Origin: Sporosarcina koreensis
Lineage (GTDB): Bacteria; Bacillota; Bacilli; Bacillales_A; Planococcaceae
Assembly: GCF_001531445.1 (NCBI RefSeq)
Contig: NZ_LQYA01000031.1
Location: 1-49,738, forward strand
DNA: 49,738 bases
Reading direction: 5' to 3'
Part shown: positions 16,390 to 28,348 of the stretch, piece after piece
Layout: every line of letters begins with the position of its first letter
Position numbering within the stretch: position 1 is the stretch's first letter
The notes under the pieces: generated by a model
What the model saw: the letters and a program-made list of their open reading frames with translations, nothing else
Told to the model about the DNA's origin: nothing
Database searches by the model: none
Made by a program: the position numbers and the translations under genes

Positions 16390-17943
16390 TTACTTCTTAT
16401 CTGAAATTGTCACATCTTCAAGATTGAATTTTTGAATCGGATACATTTTAAAACCAGAAATTCCTTTACGCATACCGATTGAACGATCCGGATCCATGAT
16501 GAAAACACTTGCGGCTTGTTCTGTCAAAATCGTTTGTGCCTTTTTATAAAACTCCGCACGCTCGTCCTCATCAGTCGTTGCAAGAGCTGATTGAATCGCT
16601 TGATCTAATGCAGGATCATTGAATTTAACGAAATTTTTCGCGTAATCACTTACGAATCGACCGACTACTTCAAACGGATCTAATTTTCCTGTAAAGCTAA
16701 TGACAGTCGCTTCGTATTGCGCATTCGTATACACGCGTTCTAACCATGTACTAAATTCAATTGACTCAATCGTTACAGTAATTCCGACTTCTGCTAACTG
16801 GCTTGCCAACATTTGAGCTGTATCTACATGGAATTGATATTCAGATGGAACGGTTAACGTAAAAGAAAAGCCTTCTGGATAACCTGCTTCTTCAAGAAGC
16901 TTTTTCGCTTGTTCAATATCATATGGATAATGGTCATCTAATCCTTCTTGGAAAAAGAAATCCATTGCTGGACTAAAGTTTGAACCTAATTTCGTCCCTT
17001 TACCTTCAGCTACCGTTTGAATGATGACATCTTTATTAATTGCATGATTGATGGCTTGGCGGACTTTCACGTTTGTAAAAGGCTCAATTGAATTATTCAT
17101 CGCCATTAGTTGCACCATGTTTTGCGGGCCTGAAACGACCTCAATCGCATTACCTAATTGTTGAATACCTAACTCGGAAATACCTGGAATCACATCGATA
17201 TCTCCCGCTTGTAATGCAAGCAATGCAGCTTCTGAATCTGGCATAATTTTAAATTGTACTTCGTCAACAGTAGGCACCCGGTCCGTTAAATAATAGTTTT
17301 CGTTTTTCTCTAATACCAATTGTTGACCTGCATCATACTGTTTGAACGAAAATGGACCAGCACCAACCGGTTTCGTCGATTGTTCTTCATAACCTTCTGG
17401 TAAAATCGCTACGATATTACGTGCTAAAAATGATGAATCCACTTCTTTTAACACGACTGCCACTTCTGTATCTGACTTCGCTTCTATTGAAGATATGACT
17501 GAAAACTTAGACGAAAGAGGTTCACCTGAAGTTAAACCAGCTAAACGATCATAAGAATACACGACGTCTTTCGCAGTAAATTTTGCACCGTTATGGAATG
17601 TGACGCCTTCTCTTAACGTGAATGTATACGTAAGTCCATCTTCAGAGACCGCAACGTCTGTCGCTAATCGCGGCTCTAATTCTCCCGCTTCATTTGTATC
17701 AAATAATCCATCAAACACATTGTCCATCATCGAACCCGTATCAGTTGCTGCTGATTGATAAGGATCCAAATTATCTACTTCAGTAGCCATTGAAATACGC
17801 AACACTTGTCGTTCTCCTTGCGAAGAGGTTTGTACTTTACCTTTTTCACTTGTTTCTTTCTCTCCCTCTTCTTTTGACCCACAAGCTGTAAGAATCAGTA
17901 AAGCTGAAAGGATAATAAATACTAATGATTGATTAAAGCGCAT
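16390..17943 (-). CDS. Peptide-binding lipoprotein, SBP family 5
   Basis: This 517-residue extracellular solute-binding protein has a lipoprotein signal peptide with lipobox LTAC and lipid-attachment C21. The family-5 domain begins with STEVDNLDPYQSAATD-like sequence and contains the usual GAGPFSFKQYDAGQQLVLEKN and VRQAINHAINKD segments. Family-5 proteins bind oligopeptides, dipeptides, nickel, or glycans such as muropeptides. The neighbouring RpiR/SIS regulator argues for a sugar-containing ligand as one possibility; that is inference. The start overlaps the end of the upstream hydrolase gene by 11 bases, with AAAGGAG about 12 bases upstream. Confidence 0.92.
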   Translation of the reverse strand: MRFNQSLVFIILSALLILTACGSKEEGEKETSEKGKVQTSSQGERQVLRISMATEVDNLDPYQSAATDTGSMMDNVFDGLFDTNEAGELEPRLATDVAVSEDGLTYTFTLREGVTFHNGAKFTAKDVVYSYDRLAGLTSGEPLSSKFSVISSIEAKSDTEVAVVLKEVDSSFLARNIVAILPEGYEEQSTKPVGAGPFSFKQYDAGQQLVLEKNENYYLTDRVPTVDEVQFKIMPDSEAALLALQAGDIDVIPGISELGIQQLGNAIEVVSGPQNMVQLMAMNNSIEPFTNVKVRQAINHAINKDVIIQTVAEGKGTKLGSNFSPAMDFFFQEGLDDHYPYDIEQAKKLLEEAGYPEGFSFTLTVPSEYQFHVDTAQMLASQLAEVGITVTIESIEFSTWLERVYTNAQYEATVISFTGKLDPFEVVGRFVSDYAKNFVKFNDPALDQAIQSALATTDEDERAEFYKKAQTILTEQAASVFIMDPDRSIGMRKGISGFKMYPIQKFNLEDVTISDKK

Positions 17944-18688
17944 GATGATTCACTTCTCCTTTGATCGTCATTGTCATAAATGGTTTTGCTAATTGTACTG
18001 CGTAATTTGTAAGTTGCTTCACTTCTTCTACTAATAGCTCTTGTTCACCATAATGCGGCAAATGCGTAAGAATCGTTTGCTTCGCTTTGGCAATATTCAT
18101 CATTTTTGCCACATCGAATGACGTACAATGAGTAGATGCAATCGATTGCTGAGCTGCATAAAAACTACACTCAGTCAGATAAATGTCGGCTCCTCTCGCA
18201 AATTGCGCTAATTTTTCACAATAAGCGGTATCTGCTGTATAAACTAACACTTGATCCTTCCATTGTAATCGCATGGCGAGTGTAGGCACGTTATGATTCG
18301 TTTCAAAAAATGTACATGTTAATTCCTTCATCGTAATTTTTGATGAGGGTTGTAATAAATGACTTTCAATCATGTCGGGAAATTCAAATGAAATACTCTC
18401 CTCAGGGTCATAGAGAAACACTTGTAGTTTCTTCTTTCTTCGTTTTAGTTGGGTATCCACAAGTGCAGCGTATTGTAGCGTCATCAAATCCGCAATATGA
18501 TCCGCGTGGATATGACTGACAAATACCACATCAATCGTTGCTAGATCTATCAATGTTCCAAGTTGAGCCAGGCTCCCACTTCCCACATCTACCACAATCT
18601 TCAAATCGTCACACTCTACTAAATAGCAGGCGGTTGCTTCTCCTTTTGCTGGATATGCTCCCCATCTGCCGATGATCGTGACTTTCAT
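17933..18688 (-). CDS. Metallo-beta-lactamase-fold hydrolase (YhfI/RNase Z-like)
   Basis: A 251-residue cytosolic protein with the metal motif SHIHADHI (HxHxDH) at about residues 59-66. Further metal ligands are likely in FETNHNVPT, YTADTAYC and LTHLPHYG. The overall layout resembles YhfI-type and RNase Z-like phosphodiesterase/hydrolase proteins; the substrate is unknown. It overlaps the rpiR-type gene by four bases (ATGA) and the binding-protein gene by 11 bases. It is therefore an integral part of the transport operon. With the phosphoesterase at the other end, the operon encodes two unrelated metal-dependent hydrolases. Confidence 0.85.
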   Translation of the reverse strand: MKVTIIGRWGAYPAKGEATACYLVECDDLKIVVDVGSGSLAQLGTLIDLATIDVVFVSHIHADHIADLMTLQYAALVDTQLKRRKKKLQVFLYDPEESISFEFPDMIESHLLQPSSKITMKELTCTFFETNHNVPTLAMRLQWKDQVLVYTADTAYCEKLAQFARGADIYLTECSFYAAQQSIASTHCTSFDVAKMMNIAKAKQTILTHLPHYGEQELLVEEVKQLTNYAVQLAKPFMTMTIKGEVNHHAL

Positions 18689-19551
18689 GATATTCCTCCA
18701 TCTACCTCGTAATACCTTTGAAATTGGTGCTCCATCGATTCAATCTTTTTGACTAATCGAGAGGAGTCTTGTTGCGCAATCGCATGCATGATTGCGTGGC
18801 AAATCGAAAGTGCCCCCGTATAAGAATCTAAAAAATATGTTGACTCCTGACGTGACGTAAACTGAACATCAGCGTACGGTGCTGCAGGAGACGCGAGCTG
18901 GTCCGTCAAAACGATGACTGTCATACCTTTCTGTTTCGCTTCCCTTATGACATATAAAGTGTGCGGACAATATCTCGGATAAAAACTGACGAATAAAACG
19001 TCCTTCGCTTGAAAGACATCTACATATTCAGGTATATCTCCAATTGGAATGAAAGTCGTTCGGCCAAGTGTATAGTGTAAAAGATAACTCATATAACTCG
19101 TTACAGCTTGCCCCATTCGCCAACCAGCGACATAGATATGACTCGCTCCCAATAAATCACTAGCTGCTTGTTGAACATCATCTTCTTTCATCTGCTGTCC
19201 AGTCGTCATCACATTATCAACTTCTGTCATAAAATGTTTAAACAACCAGGATTCCGCAGGCACTTCAGTCATCTTCATCAGTTTAGTAATCACTTTTCGA
19301 TTGTGCTGGTTTAAAAATTGTAGCTCTTGTTTCATTGATAAAAAACTGTCAAATCCAAGTTGCTTTGCAAAACGATGAACTGTCGTCTCACTGACTTTTG
19401 TTCGATTAGCGATTTGTTGTGCAGTCAAAAAACTACATTCTTGTAAATGCTGCAAGATAAATGTCGCGATATTCTTTTGCGACCTACTCCATTTCACATC
19501 CGGATTTTCTAACCTCTCAATCAATGTTGAAATACGCCTCCCTCCTTTCAT
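18685..19551 (-). CDS. MurR/RpiR-family transcriptional regulator (HTH + SIS)
   Basis: The 288-residue protein has the N-terminal RpiR helix-turn-helix (RSQKNIATFIL...FLTAQQIANRTKVSETTVHRFAKQL, about residues 23-70) and a C-terminal SIS domain (ASHIYVAGWRMGQAV... at about 130 onward). SIS domains bind phosphosugars, and RpiR proteins control sugar-phosphate or MurNAc use. As first gene of the operon it probably regulates it. The start is uncertain. ATG 19551 has no clear ribosome-binding site; AAAGGAGGGAGG lies inside the frame and could serve a non-ATG start (ATT or TTG) a few codons on. Confidence 0.88.
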   Translation of the reverse strand: MKGGRRISTLIERLENPDVKWSRSQKNIATFILQHLQECSFLTAQQIANRTKVSETTVHRFAKQLGFDSFLSMKQELQFLNQHNRKVITKLMKMTEVPAESWLFKHFMTEVDNVMTTGQQMKEDDVQQAASDLLGASHIYVAGWRMGQAVTSYMSYLLHYTLGRTTFIPIGDIPEYVDVFQAKDVLFVSFYPRYCPHTLYVIREAKQKGMTVIVLTDQLASPAAPYADVQFTSRQESTYFLDSYTGALSICHAIMHAIAQQDSSRLVKKIESMEHQFQRYYEVDGGIS

Positions 19552-19569
19552 CTCTACTGTAAGACCTGA

Positions 19570-19598
19570 ATGTTAATCCTTTACGGTGTATTTGTAAA
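19570..19598 (-). promoter_or_regulatory. Promoter candidate of the RpiR-peptide ABC operon
   Basis: TTTACA (19593-19598) and TAACAT (19570-19575) are 17 bases apart on the minus strand, just upstream of the regulator gene. The -10 is a moderate match, which fits a regulated promoter. Confidence 0.45.
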
Positions 19599-19651
19599 AA
19601 TCTCATGAAGAAAAACCACCTTTTAATCACTTTTGAAAGGAATCCACCATT

Positions 19652-19700
19652 TTTTTAAAAAAATAACCTAACAACAGAACCGCAGCTCTGTTGTTAGGTT
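19652..19700 (-). terminator. Terminator after the deoxyribonucleotidase gene
   Basis: AACCTAACAACAGA (19665-19678) pairs with TCTGTTGTTAGGTT (19687-19700), a perfect 14-bp stem. On the minus strand it is followed by ATTTTTTT. It isolates the RpiR operon from the upstream gene. Confidence 0.93.
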
Positions 19701-19702
19701 AT

Positions 19703-20245
19703 TTACGCTATTACACTGAACTCTTCCATAAAATACGTCTCAACTTCTTGCCAGTTATTCACACGGACATCATAATCAGAATCGACATTTTGCGGTGCTG
19801 TAAACATTACGCCCCGCCCTTCAAAATGAGTCAATTGCTGGATATTGTCATCGATTAAATAATCGGCTTGTACGACTTTTTTATTGCCACAGAAAATAAA
19901 TAAATGCGGATCTAAGAATGGAAAATGTTCAAGTAACCAATGAAACTTGGCAGCGAATGAATTCGGCACTTCCATCGCTGCTGTCGCAATGACGATTTCA
20001 TAATGTTTACTGAGTCGCTCTAACACTACTTGACTACCTTCAATTACTTGCATGGTACGGAAGAAATAATCCGTGTGAATTTGTTCTACTAGATAGTCCA
20101 TTTCATTCGGGTATAATTCTTCAATCGAATACTTGTCCAAATCAGCACGTGTATAGCTTTCATTTGTTTTTTCATTTAATACGTCGAGAACTTGTTGCGT
20201 AAAATCCGCAAGTACCTCATCCATGTCTACAGCAATTCTTTTCAT
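19703..20245 (-). CDS. 5'(3')-deoxyribonucleotidase-like HAD phosphatase
   Basis: The 180-residue protein is a HAD-superfamily member of the NT5C/YorS group, which dephosphorylates deoxyribonucleoside monophosphates. The nucleophile motif is VDMDEVLADF at residues 6-15 (D7 and D9). Motif II is IVIATAAME, and motif IV is ADYLIDDNI. A cap insertion lies between the first two motifs. It is monocistronic, with AAAGGGG before ATG 20245 and a strong terminator. No consensus promoter was found in the upstream spacer. Confidence 0.82.
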   Translation of the reverse strand: MKRIAVDMDEVLADFTQQVLDVLNEKTNESYTRADLDKYSIEELYPNEMDYLVEQIHTDYFFRTMQVIEGSQVVLERLSKHYEIVIATAAMEVPNSFAAKFHWLLEHFPFLDPHLFIFCGNKKVVQADYLIDDNIQQLTHFEGRGVMFTAPQNVDSDYDVRVNNWQEVETYFMEEFSVIA

Positions 20246-20533
20246 AACAATCCCCTTTCTCTTCTATCCTCCCGAGTATACTCTACTATTTATTGATCAC
20301 CTCACTTTTTACACAATCTTTACGCAACCTTATCATTCTCACAAAGTTAGTTGTTTTACATTTCATGCAGTCCTTACTAAGGGAAGCAGTACATTTATTG
20401 TTGATGGACTAGAATTCGTCAGATTTTACATACTATTTCAAAGCTAGTCATAGTAGACAAAATAGCCGGCGTATATGCCCAAAGTTTTGCGGTTTTATAT
20501 TTAAGTAAAAATAATGTAAATATACATTTCCAC
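20246..20533. other. Gene-free spacer
   Basis: This AT-rich stretch between the suf terminator and the deoxyribonucleotidase gene shows no convincing gene. A short palindrome GAGTATACTC lies about 35 bases upstream of ATG 20245. Confidence 0.4.
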
Positions 20534-20568
20534 AAAAAAACCTTGCCACAAATATTGATGTGACAAGG
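20534..20568 (-). terminator. Terminator of the suf operon
   Basis: CCTTGCCACA (20541-20550) pairs with TGTGACAAGG (20559-20568) with one mismatch. Seven T follow on the minus strand, just after the sufB stop. Confidence 0.9.
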
Positions 20569-20578
20569 ATTAAAACAA

Positions 20579-21976
20579 TTATCCGATTGAACCTTCCATT
20601 TCGAATTTGATAAGGCGGTTCATTTCTACTGCGTATTCCATCGGCAATTCTTTTGTGAATGGCTCGATGAAGCCCATGACGATCATTTCAGTCGCTTCAA
20701 GCTCAGGAATTCCGCGGCTCATCAAGTAGAAGAGCTGCTCTTCTGATACTTTGGAAACTTTCGCTTCGTGCTCGAGTGAAATGTTGTCGTTCAGGATTTC
20801 GTTGTATGGAATCGTATCGGAAGTCGATAGTTTATCCATGATGAGCGTGTCACATTCGATGTTAGCACGCGCTCCATCTGCACGGCGTCCGAAGTGGACG
20901 ATTCCGCGGTACGTAACTTTACCACCGTGTTGGGAAATCGATTTTGAAACGATTGTGGATGACGTATTCGGCGCCAAGTGCATCATTTTCGCTCCAGCAT
21001 CTTGGTGCTGCCCTTTACCAGCCAAAGCGATGGACAATGTCATACCGCGTGCACCTTCACCTTTGAGGATACATGCAGGGTATTTCATTGTAAGCTTCGA
21101 ACCGATGTTGCCGTCAATCCATTCCATTGTAGCGTTCGCTTCACATACTGCACGCTTCGTAACGAGGTTATATACGTTGTTCGCCCAGTTTTGAATCGTT
21201 GTGTAACGGCAGTATGCATCTTTTTTGATAATGATTTCGACGACCGCACTATGAAGTGAGTTCGTTGTATAAACAGGAGCTGTACATCCTTCTACGTAGT
21301 GAACGCTTGCGCCTTCGTCAACGACGATCAATGTACGCTCGAACTGACCCATGTTTTCCGAGTTGATACGGAAATACGCTTGAAGTGGCGTTTCGACTTT
21401 GATGCCGGGTGGTACATAGATAAACGAGCCGCCCGACCAAACAGCAGAGTTCAGAGCTGCGAACTTGTTGTCTGTGTTCGGAATGACTGTTCCCCAGTAC
21501 TTTTTGAATAGCTCTTCGTTTTCACGCAAAGCTGAATCTGTGTCCTTGAAGACGATCCCCATGTCTTCAAGTTCTTCTTTCATGTTGTGGTAAACAACTT
21601 CGGATTCGTACTGTGCAGAAACTCCAGCAAGGTATTTTTGCTCAGCTTCAGGAATTCCTAATTTATCGAATGTGCGCTTGATTTCTTCTGGCACTTCATC
21701 CCAAGAACGTTCTGTCGCTTCGGAAGGTTTTACGTAATATGTGATTTCGTCGAAGTTAAGGGAATTCAAGTCTCCGCCCCATTGTGGCATCGGCTTGCTG
21801 TAGAAGATTTCAAGGGATTTAAGACGATAGTCTAGCATCCATTGCGGCTCTTCTTTCATTCTCGAAATTTCTTCAACAATTTCACGTGTCAAACCACGTT
21901 CCGAACGGAAAACAGATACATCTTTATCTGCGAAACCATATTTGTAATCGCCAATTTCAGGCATTTTTTTAGCCAT
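20579..21976 (-). CDS. sufB: Fe-S cluster assembly scaffold SufB
   Basis: SufB (465 residues) forms the SufBCD scaffold that assembles and transfers Fe-S clusters. The N-terminus reads [19 protein letters not shown], and the beta-helix core ends in the conserved [26 protein letters not shown]. That segment carries the C-terminal histidine region shared with SufD. ATG 21976 has GGAGG seven bases upstream; TTG 21979 is the alternative. It is the last gene of sufC-sufD-sufS-sufU-sufB, the Firmicute order. Confidence 0.96.
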   Translation of the reverse strand: MAKKMPEIGDYKYGFADKDVSVFRSERGLTREIVEEISRMKEEPQWMLDYRLKSLEIFYSKPMPQWGGDLNSLNFDEITYYVKPSEATERSWDEVPEEIKRTFDKLGIPEAEQKYLAGVSAQYESEVVYHNMKEELEDMGIVFKDTDSALRENEELFKKYWGTVIPNTDNKFAALNSAVWSGGSFIYVPPGIKVETPLQAYFRINSENMGQFERTLIVVDEGASVHYVEGCTAPVYTTNSLHSAVVEIIIKKDAYCRYTTIQNWANNVYNLVTKRAVCEANATMEWIDGNIGSKLTMKYPACILKGEGARGMTLSIALAGKGQHQDAGAKMMHLAPNTSSTIVSKSISQHGGKVTYRGIVHFGRRADGARANIECDTLIMDKLSTSDTIPYNEILNDNISLEHEAKVSKVSEEQLFYLMSRGIPELEATEMIVMGFIEPFTKELPMEYAVEMNRLIKFEMEGSIG

Positions 21977-22048
21977 CAATATTCCTCCGTTCTTACATTT
22001 GTCTTACCCGCCCAAACGCTTTGCATTAACCGACAATCGATTTCGGAA

Positions 22049-22488
22049 TCATTGTTCGGACTCTTCAGTGACCCCTTTTTCCATTGCTTTCCATGCTAGT
22101 GTTGCGCATTTAATGCGTGCAGGGAATTTTGCTACTCCGGAAAGGGCTTCGATATCGCCAAGGTCGACAGAATCGTCGATTTCCTTGCCGAGCATCATGT
22201 CAGAAAATATATGAGCATACTGAACTGCAGTATCCACATCCTTGTTTTTGATGATTTGTGTCATCATCGAAGCGGATGCCATGGAGATCGAACAGCCTTC
22301 CCCTTCAAACTTCGCATCCTGTACAATGCCATCTTCGACTTTTAGAGTCAAATGGATGACATCTCCGCACGTCGGATTATTCATGTCGATTGTGACATTG
22401 TTCTCTTCCAGTACACCTTTATTCCGTGGATTTTTATAATGATCCATGATGACTGAACGATATAGCTGGTCTAAATTGTTTGTAGGCA

Positions 22489-22489
<1 letters not shown>
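22049..22489 (-). CDS. sufU: Zinc-dependent sulfurtransferase SufU
   Basis: SufU (146 residues) accepts persulfide sulfur from SufS and passes it to SufBCD. The zinc ligands are visible as C41 and D43 (NPTCGD), C66 (GEGCSIS) and C128 (IKCATLAW). The SufU-specific insertion relative to IscU is present between C66 and C128. The start overlaps the sufS stop by one base (TAATG). Confidence 0.95.
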
Positions 22490-25013
<2,524 letters not shown>

Positions 25014-25031
25014 TTTGAATCGTCCCCTTTC

Positions 25032-25811
25032 TTATGCTTCTTGTCCAACTGTTTCGTCTTCGATTCCTAATTCTTCTTTAATCCACTCATAACCGCCCTC
25101 TTCAAGCTTCTTCGCTAGTTCGGCGCCGCCGGATTTCACGACTCTACCTTGCATCATGACGTGCACGAAGTCAGGTGTAATGTAGTTGAGCAGGCGTTGG
25201 TAGTGAGTGATGATCAGGCAACCGAATCCTTCTCCGCGCATTTCGTTGATTCCTTTTGAAACGATTTTCAAAGCATCGATGTCAAGTCCGGAGTCAATTT
25301 CATCGAGTACAGCGAATTTCGGATTCAACATCATCAGTTGAAGGATTTCATTGCGTTTTTTCTCTCCACCCGAGAATCCTTCGTTCAAGTAACGTGTTGC
25401 CATATCTTGATCCATTTCAAGGAGGTCCATTTTGCTGTCCAATTCACGGATGAATTTCATAAGGGATATTTCATCGCCTTCTTCACGGCGCGCATTAATT
25501 GCTGAGCGCATGAAGTCCGCGTTTGTTACGCCTGTGATTTCGCTTGGGTATTGCATCGCAAGGAAAAGACCTGCTTGTGCACGCTCATCCACTTCCATTT
25601 CAAGGACATCTTCGCCGTCAAGCGTAACAGATCCGGAAGTGACTTCGTATTTCGGGTGGCCCATGATTGCGGAAGCAAGTGTCGATTTACCGGTTCCGTT
25701 AGGTCCCATGATCGCATGGATCTCACCTGTATTGATTGTTAGGTTGACGCCTTTCAATATTTCTTTACCTTCAATTTCGACGTGAAGGTCTTTGATTTCC
25801 AAAGTTGCCAT
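25032..25811 (-). CDS. sufC: Fe-S cluster assembly ATPase SufC
   Basis: SufC (259 residues) is an ABC-type ATPase without membrane partners. It shows Walker [10 protein letters not shown], signature [13 protein letters not shown], Walker [13 protein letters not shown] and H-loop ITHYQR; these are typical of SufC rather than of importers. ATG 25811 ([12 protein letters not shown]) has GGAGG seven bases upstream. It is the first gene of the operon. Confidence 0.96.
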   Translation of the reverse strand: MATLEIKDLHVEIEGKEILKGVNLTINTGEIHAIMGPNGTGKSTLASAIMGHPKYEVTSGSVTLDGEDVLEMEVDERAQAGLFLAMQYPSEITGVTNADFMRSAINARREEGDEISLMKFIRELDSKMDLLEMDQDMATRYLNEGFSGGEKKRNEILQLMMLNPKFAVLDEIDSGLDIDALKIVSKGINEMRGEGFGCLIITHYQRLLNYITPDFVHVMMQGRVVKSGGAELAKKLEEGGYEWIKEELGIEDETVGQEA

Positions 25812-25874
25812 TCCAATACCTCCAATATGATAAAGATGAACGGGGTAAACCATTCTCTATTTAGTATCATTCTA

Positions 25875-25903
25875 ATTTTAGCTCATTCGGCAGGTTGTTG
25901 CAA
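25875..25903 (-). promoter_or_regulatory. Sigma-A promoter of the suf operon
   Basis: TTGCAA (25898-25903) and TAAAAT (25875-25880) are separated by 17 bases on the minus strand. Confidence 0.75.
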
Positions 25904-25908
25904 ATCAT

Positions 25909-25923
25909 TAAGAATTATTATCG
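25909..25923 (-). promoter_or_regulatory. Fur-box-like sequence upstream of the suf promoter
   Basis: The minus strand reads CGATAATAATTCTTA, which matches 12 of 15 positions of the Bacillus 7-1-7 Fur motif TGATAATNATTATCA. It sits just upstream of the -35 box. The match is in AT-rich DNA and may be chance. Confidence 0.35.
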
Positions 25924-26036
25924 TTTTATGATGAAATTACGATTAACTCAACGTTTTATATTATTATTTGTAAGCAACCCATTTTCAATTATCGCAGGCT
26001 TACTGAGAATCAATAAAAATATTTTTTTATCAAAAT

Positions 26037-26081
26037 AAAAAGCAGAAGGCAGGAAATATTGAATTCCTTCTTCTGCTTTTT
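26037..26081 (-). terminator. Terminator after the dicarboxylate symporter
   Basis: AAAAGCAGAAG and CTTCTGCTTTT form an 11-bp stem, with GGAA/TTCC pairing further inside. T-rich sequence follows on the minus strand, immediately after the stop at 26085. Confidence 0.85.
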
Positions 26082-26084
26082 AGA

Positions 26085-27284
26085 TTACTTCGTTTCAACG
26101 CCTTTTACTTTTGGAGTTAGGCGGTCGACAATCATGGCCAGGGCTCCGTCTCCGGTTACGTTTGTAGCGGTGCCGAAGCTGTCTTGTGCCATGTAAAGTG
26201 CAATCATCAACGCTACCATCGATTCGTCAAAGCCCAGCATAGTGCCAAGAAGTCCTACTGCGGCCATTACAGCTCCTCCAGGGACTCCTGGTGCAGCGAT
26301 CATCGTGACGCCAAGCATGAGGATGAACGGCAGATAGCTTGCGAAACTGATCGGCATGCCGTTCATAAGCAGGACGCCGATCGAACAGGATACTAATGTG
26401 ATCGTACTCCCAGACAAGTGGATCGTTGCGAACAACGGAATCGTGAAGTCCGTCACTTTTTCCGATGCCCCTGTCTTTTTCGCCTGTCTCAATGTGACTG
26501 GGATTGTTGCAGCCGAGGATTGCGTCCCGATTGCTGTCATATAGGCAGGTGCCATCGTCTTCATGAGGAAGAATGGATTCTTCTTGGAAAGGGTCCCGGC
26601 AACTGTATACTGAATGACCAACATGAGCAGATGCAAAGCAATGACCATGACAAAGACGAGAGAAAAGACTGATAAGACCTTCGCGACTTGCCCGCTATAT
26701 GTCATGTTAAGGAAAATACCAAAAATATGGACTGGCAACAGCGGGATGATAATGAAAGAAATTACCTTTTCAATAAGGACATTCAACTCTTCAAAGAAGG
26801 AGAGCATTGTTTTGCTGTTGATGGATGCCATACCGATTCCGAAAATGAATGCAATCAGCAATGCCGACATAACGCCCATGATCGGTGTCATTTCAAGTTC
26901 GAAAAATGCTTCTGCTGGGGACTTCCCTGCATTTGCAACAGATTCAGAGCCAATGCCGCCAACGAAATTCGGCAAGATCGTCATTGCTGCAAAAAATGCT
27001 AAAATACCTGCCGCAATCGTAGATGCATAGGCAAGCACTGTAGCCAGCCCTAACAGTTTTCCGGATCCTCTGCCCAGTTTCGCTATTCCAGGCGCAATGA
27101 ATGCAATGATGATAAACGGCACAACAAAGTTCAGAAAACCTCCGAAAATCATGTTGAACGTTGCGAATAACCTCGTAAATCCATGTGCAAAACCTTCATG
27201 TATTTCTGGGAGCAACATACCTAGCCCCACTGCAAGCCCTATAGCGATGATGATTCGCCATATGAGGCCTATTTTCCACTTCAT
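26085..27284 (-). CDS. Dicarboxylate/amino acid:cation symporter (DAACS family)
   Basis: The 399-residue membrane protein belongs to the DAACS/GltP family (SLC1-like), which couples uptake of glutamate, aspartate, serine/threonine or C4-dicarboxylates to sodium or protons. The serine-rich HP1 loop is visible as GTQSSAATIPVTL. HP2 contains APGVPGGAVMAAVGLL, and TM8 contains DSFGTATNVTGDGALAMIV. The D-x-x-x-T-x-x-N-V-x-G-D pattern holds the substrate- and cation-binding residues. The exact substrate is unknown. It has its own terminator and AGGAGG before ATG 27284, so it is monocistronic between suf and met. Confidence 0.9.
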   Translation of the reverse strand: MKWKIGLIWRIIIAIGLAVGLGMLLPEIHEGFAHGFTRLFATFNMIFGGFLNFVVPFIIIAFIAPGIAKLGRGSGKLLGLATVLAYASTIAAGILAFFAAMTILPNFVGGIGSESVANAGKSPAEAFFELEMTPIMGVMSALLIAFIFGIGMASINSKTMLSFFEELNVLIEKVISFIIIPLLPVHIFGIFLNMTYSGQVAKVLSVFSLVFVMVIALHLLMLVIQYTVAGTLSKKNPFFLMKTMAPAYMTAIGTQSSAATIPVTLRQAKKTGASEKVTDFTIPLFATIHLSGSTITLVSCSIGVLLMNGMPISFASYLPFILMLGVTMIAAPGVPGGAVMAAVGLLGTMLGFDESMVALMIALYMAQDSFGTATNVTGDGALAMIVDRLTPKVKGVETK

Positions 27285-27332
27285 AATGTGTCCTCCTCAA
27301 ATGTACAAATGTTTATAAAAACAACAACACCA

Positions 27333-27348
27333 CTTTACCATAGTAAAG
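27333..27348. promoter_or_regulatory. Short palindrome upstream of the symporter gene
   Basis: CTTTAC and GTAAAG form a 6-bp dyad around CATA, about 50 bases upstream of ATG 27284. It may be an operator; no clear promoter was recognised next to it. Confidence 0.3.
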
Positions 27349-27392
27349 GAAAAATAGGAACACCTTTATTAACTTTTATACATTTGAATTAG

Positions 27393-27429
27393 AAAAAAGC
27401 CATCTGCATCCTATTCGGAAGCAGACGGC
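27393..27429 (-). terminator. Terminator of the met transporter operon
   Basis: GCCATCTGC (27399-27407) pairs with GCAGACGGC (27421-27429) with one mismatch. Six T follow on the minus strand after the metQ stop. Confidence 0.88.
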
Positions 27430-27438
27430 TGTTCTTGA

Positions 27439-28293
27439 TTATTTTACCGGAACGACGGAGCCGCCCCATTCTTTCAACATGAACTCCTGGATTTCCTTGG
27501 ATTGCAACACTTCTACAAGTGCTTTGATTGCGTCGCTGTTTTCATCACCTGAACGGACTGCTACGACGTTGACATATGGTGAATCAGTCTTTTCAAGCGC
27601 AATTGAATCTTCCAGCGGATTTATACCTGCATCAATTGCATAGTTTGAATTGATAAGAAGTGCGTCGCCTTCGTCATTTTTATAAAGCGTCGGCATTAGA
27701 GCTGCTTCATAATCCGGTTCAAACTTCAGATTCTTCGGGTTGTCCACGATGTCCCCTAGTTCAGCTTTCACTTTTTCTACACCTTCAGCAAGTGTGATCA
27801 ATCCTTCTTTTTCAAGCATTTCAAGCACACGGCCATGATCCGAAACCGAGTTGCTCATAAGGACCGTCGCACCGTCCGGCAATTCAGTTAAAGATTTATA
27901 TTTCTTCGAATAAACCCCCATCGGTTCGATATGGATTCCTCCCGCGTTGACAAAGTCATAGCCAAAATCAGCAATTTGACTTTCCAAGTAAGGGATGGTC
28001 TGGAAATAGTTTGCATCCAATAGACCTGATTCCAAGTCCTTATTCGGCAATATATAGTCCTGATATGTTTCGATTTCCAAGTCATATCCTTTTTCTTTCA
28101 ACATCGGCTTCACTTTTTCCAAAATGACGGCATGTGGCGTGTTGGATGCGCCGATGACGATTTTCGTACTTTCTTCTTTATCACCTGCCGCATTATTGTT
28201 ACCGCTTGTATCATTTCCTTTATCTTTCGTTCCGCATGCTGCCAAAGCAAGCACAAGAACAGTCAGTAGAATTGCAGACAGTATTTTTTTCAT
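27439..28293 (-). CDS. metQ: Methionine-binding lipoprotein MetQ
   Basis: MetQ (284 residues) is the NlpA-family binding protein of the methionine ABC importer. The signal peptide MKKILSAILLTVLVLALAAC ends in a lipobox with C20, followed by a Gly/Asn-rich linker. The NlpA core includes IVIGASNTPHAVIL and GLLDANYFQTIPYL. ATG 28293 has GAGAGGA upstream; the longer upstream frame has no ribosome-binding site. It is the last gene of metN-metP-metQ under the SAM riboswitch. Confidence 0.94.
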   Translation of the reverse strand: MKKILSAILLTVLVLALAACGTKDKGNDTSGNNNAAGDKEESTKIVIGASNTPHAVILEKVKPMLKEKGYDLEIETYQDYILPNKDLESGLLDANYFQTIPYLESQIADFGYDFVNAGGIHIEPMGVYSKKYKSLTELPDGATVLMSNSVSDHGRVLEMLEKEGLITLAEGVEKVKAELGDIVDNPKNLKFEPDYEAALMPTLYKNDEGDALLINSNYAIDAGINPLEDSIALEKTDSPYVNVVAVRSGDENSDAIKALVEVLQSKEIQEFMLKEWGGSVVPVK

Positions 28294-28348
28294 AATTCCT
28301 CTCTCCATTCTTAGATGATGTTTATAATGAACAGGACATCCCTGTAAA

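Noticed and set aside
20246..20330. Promoter for the deoxyribonucleotidase gene with TATACT as -10
   Set aside because: No acceptable -35 lies 16-18 bases upstream.
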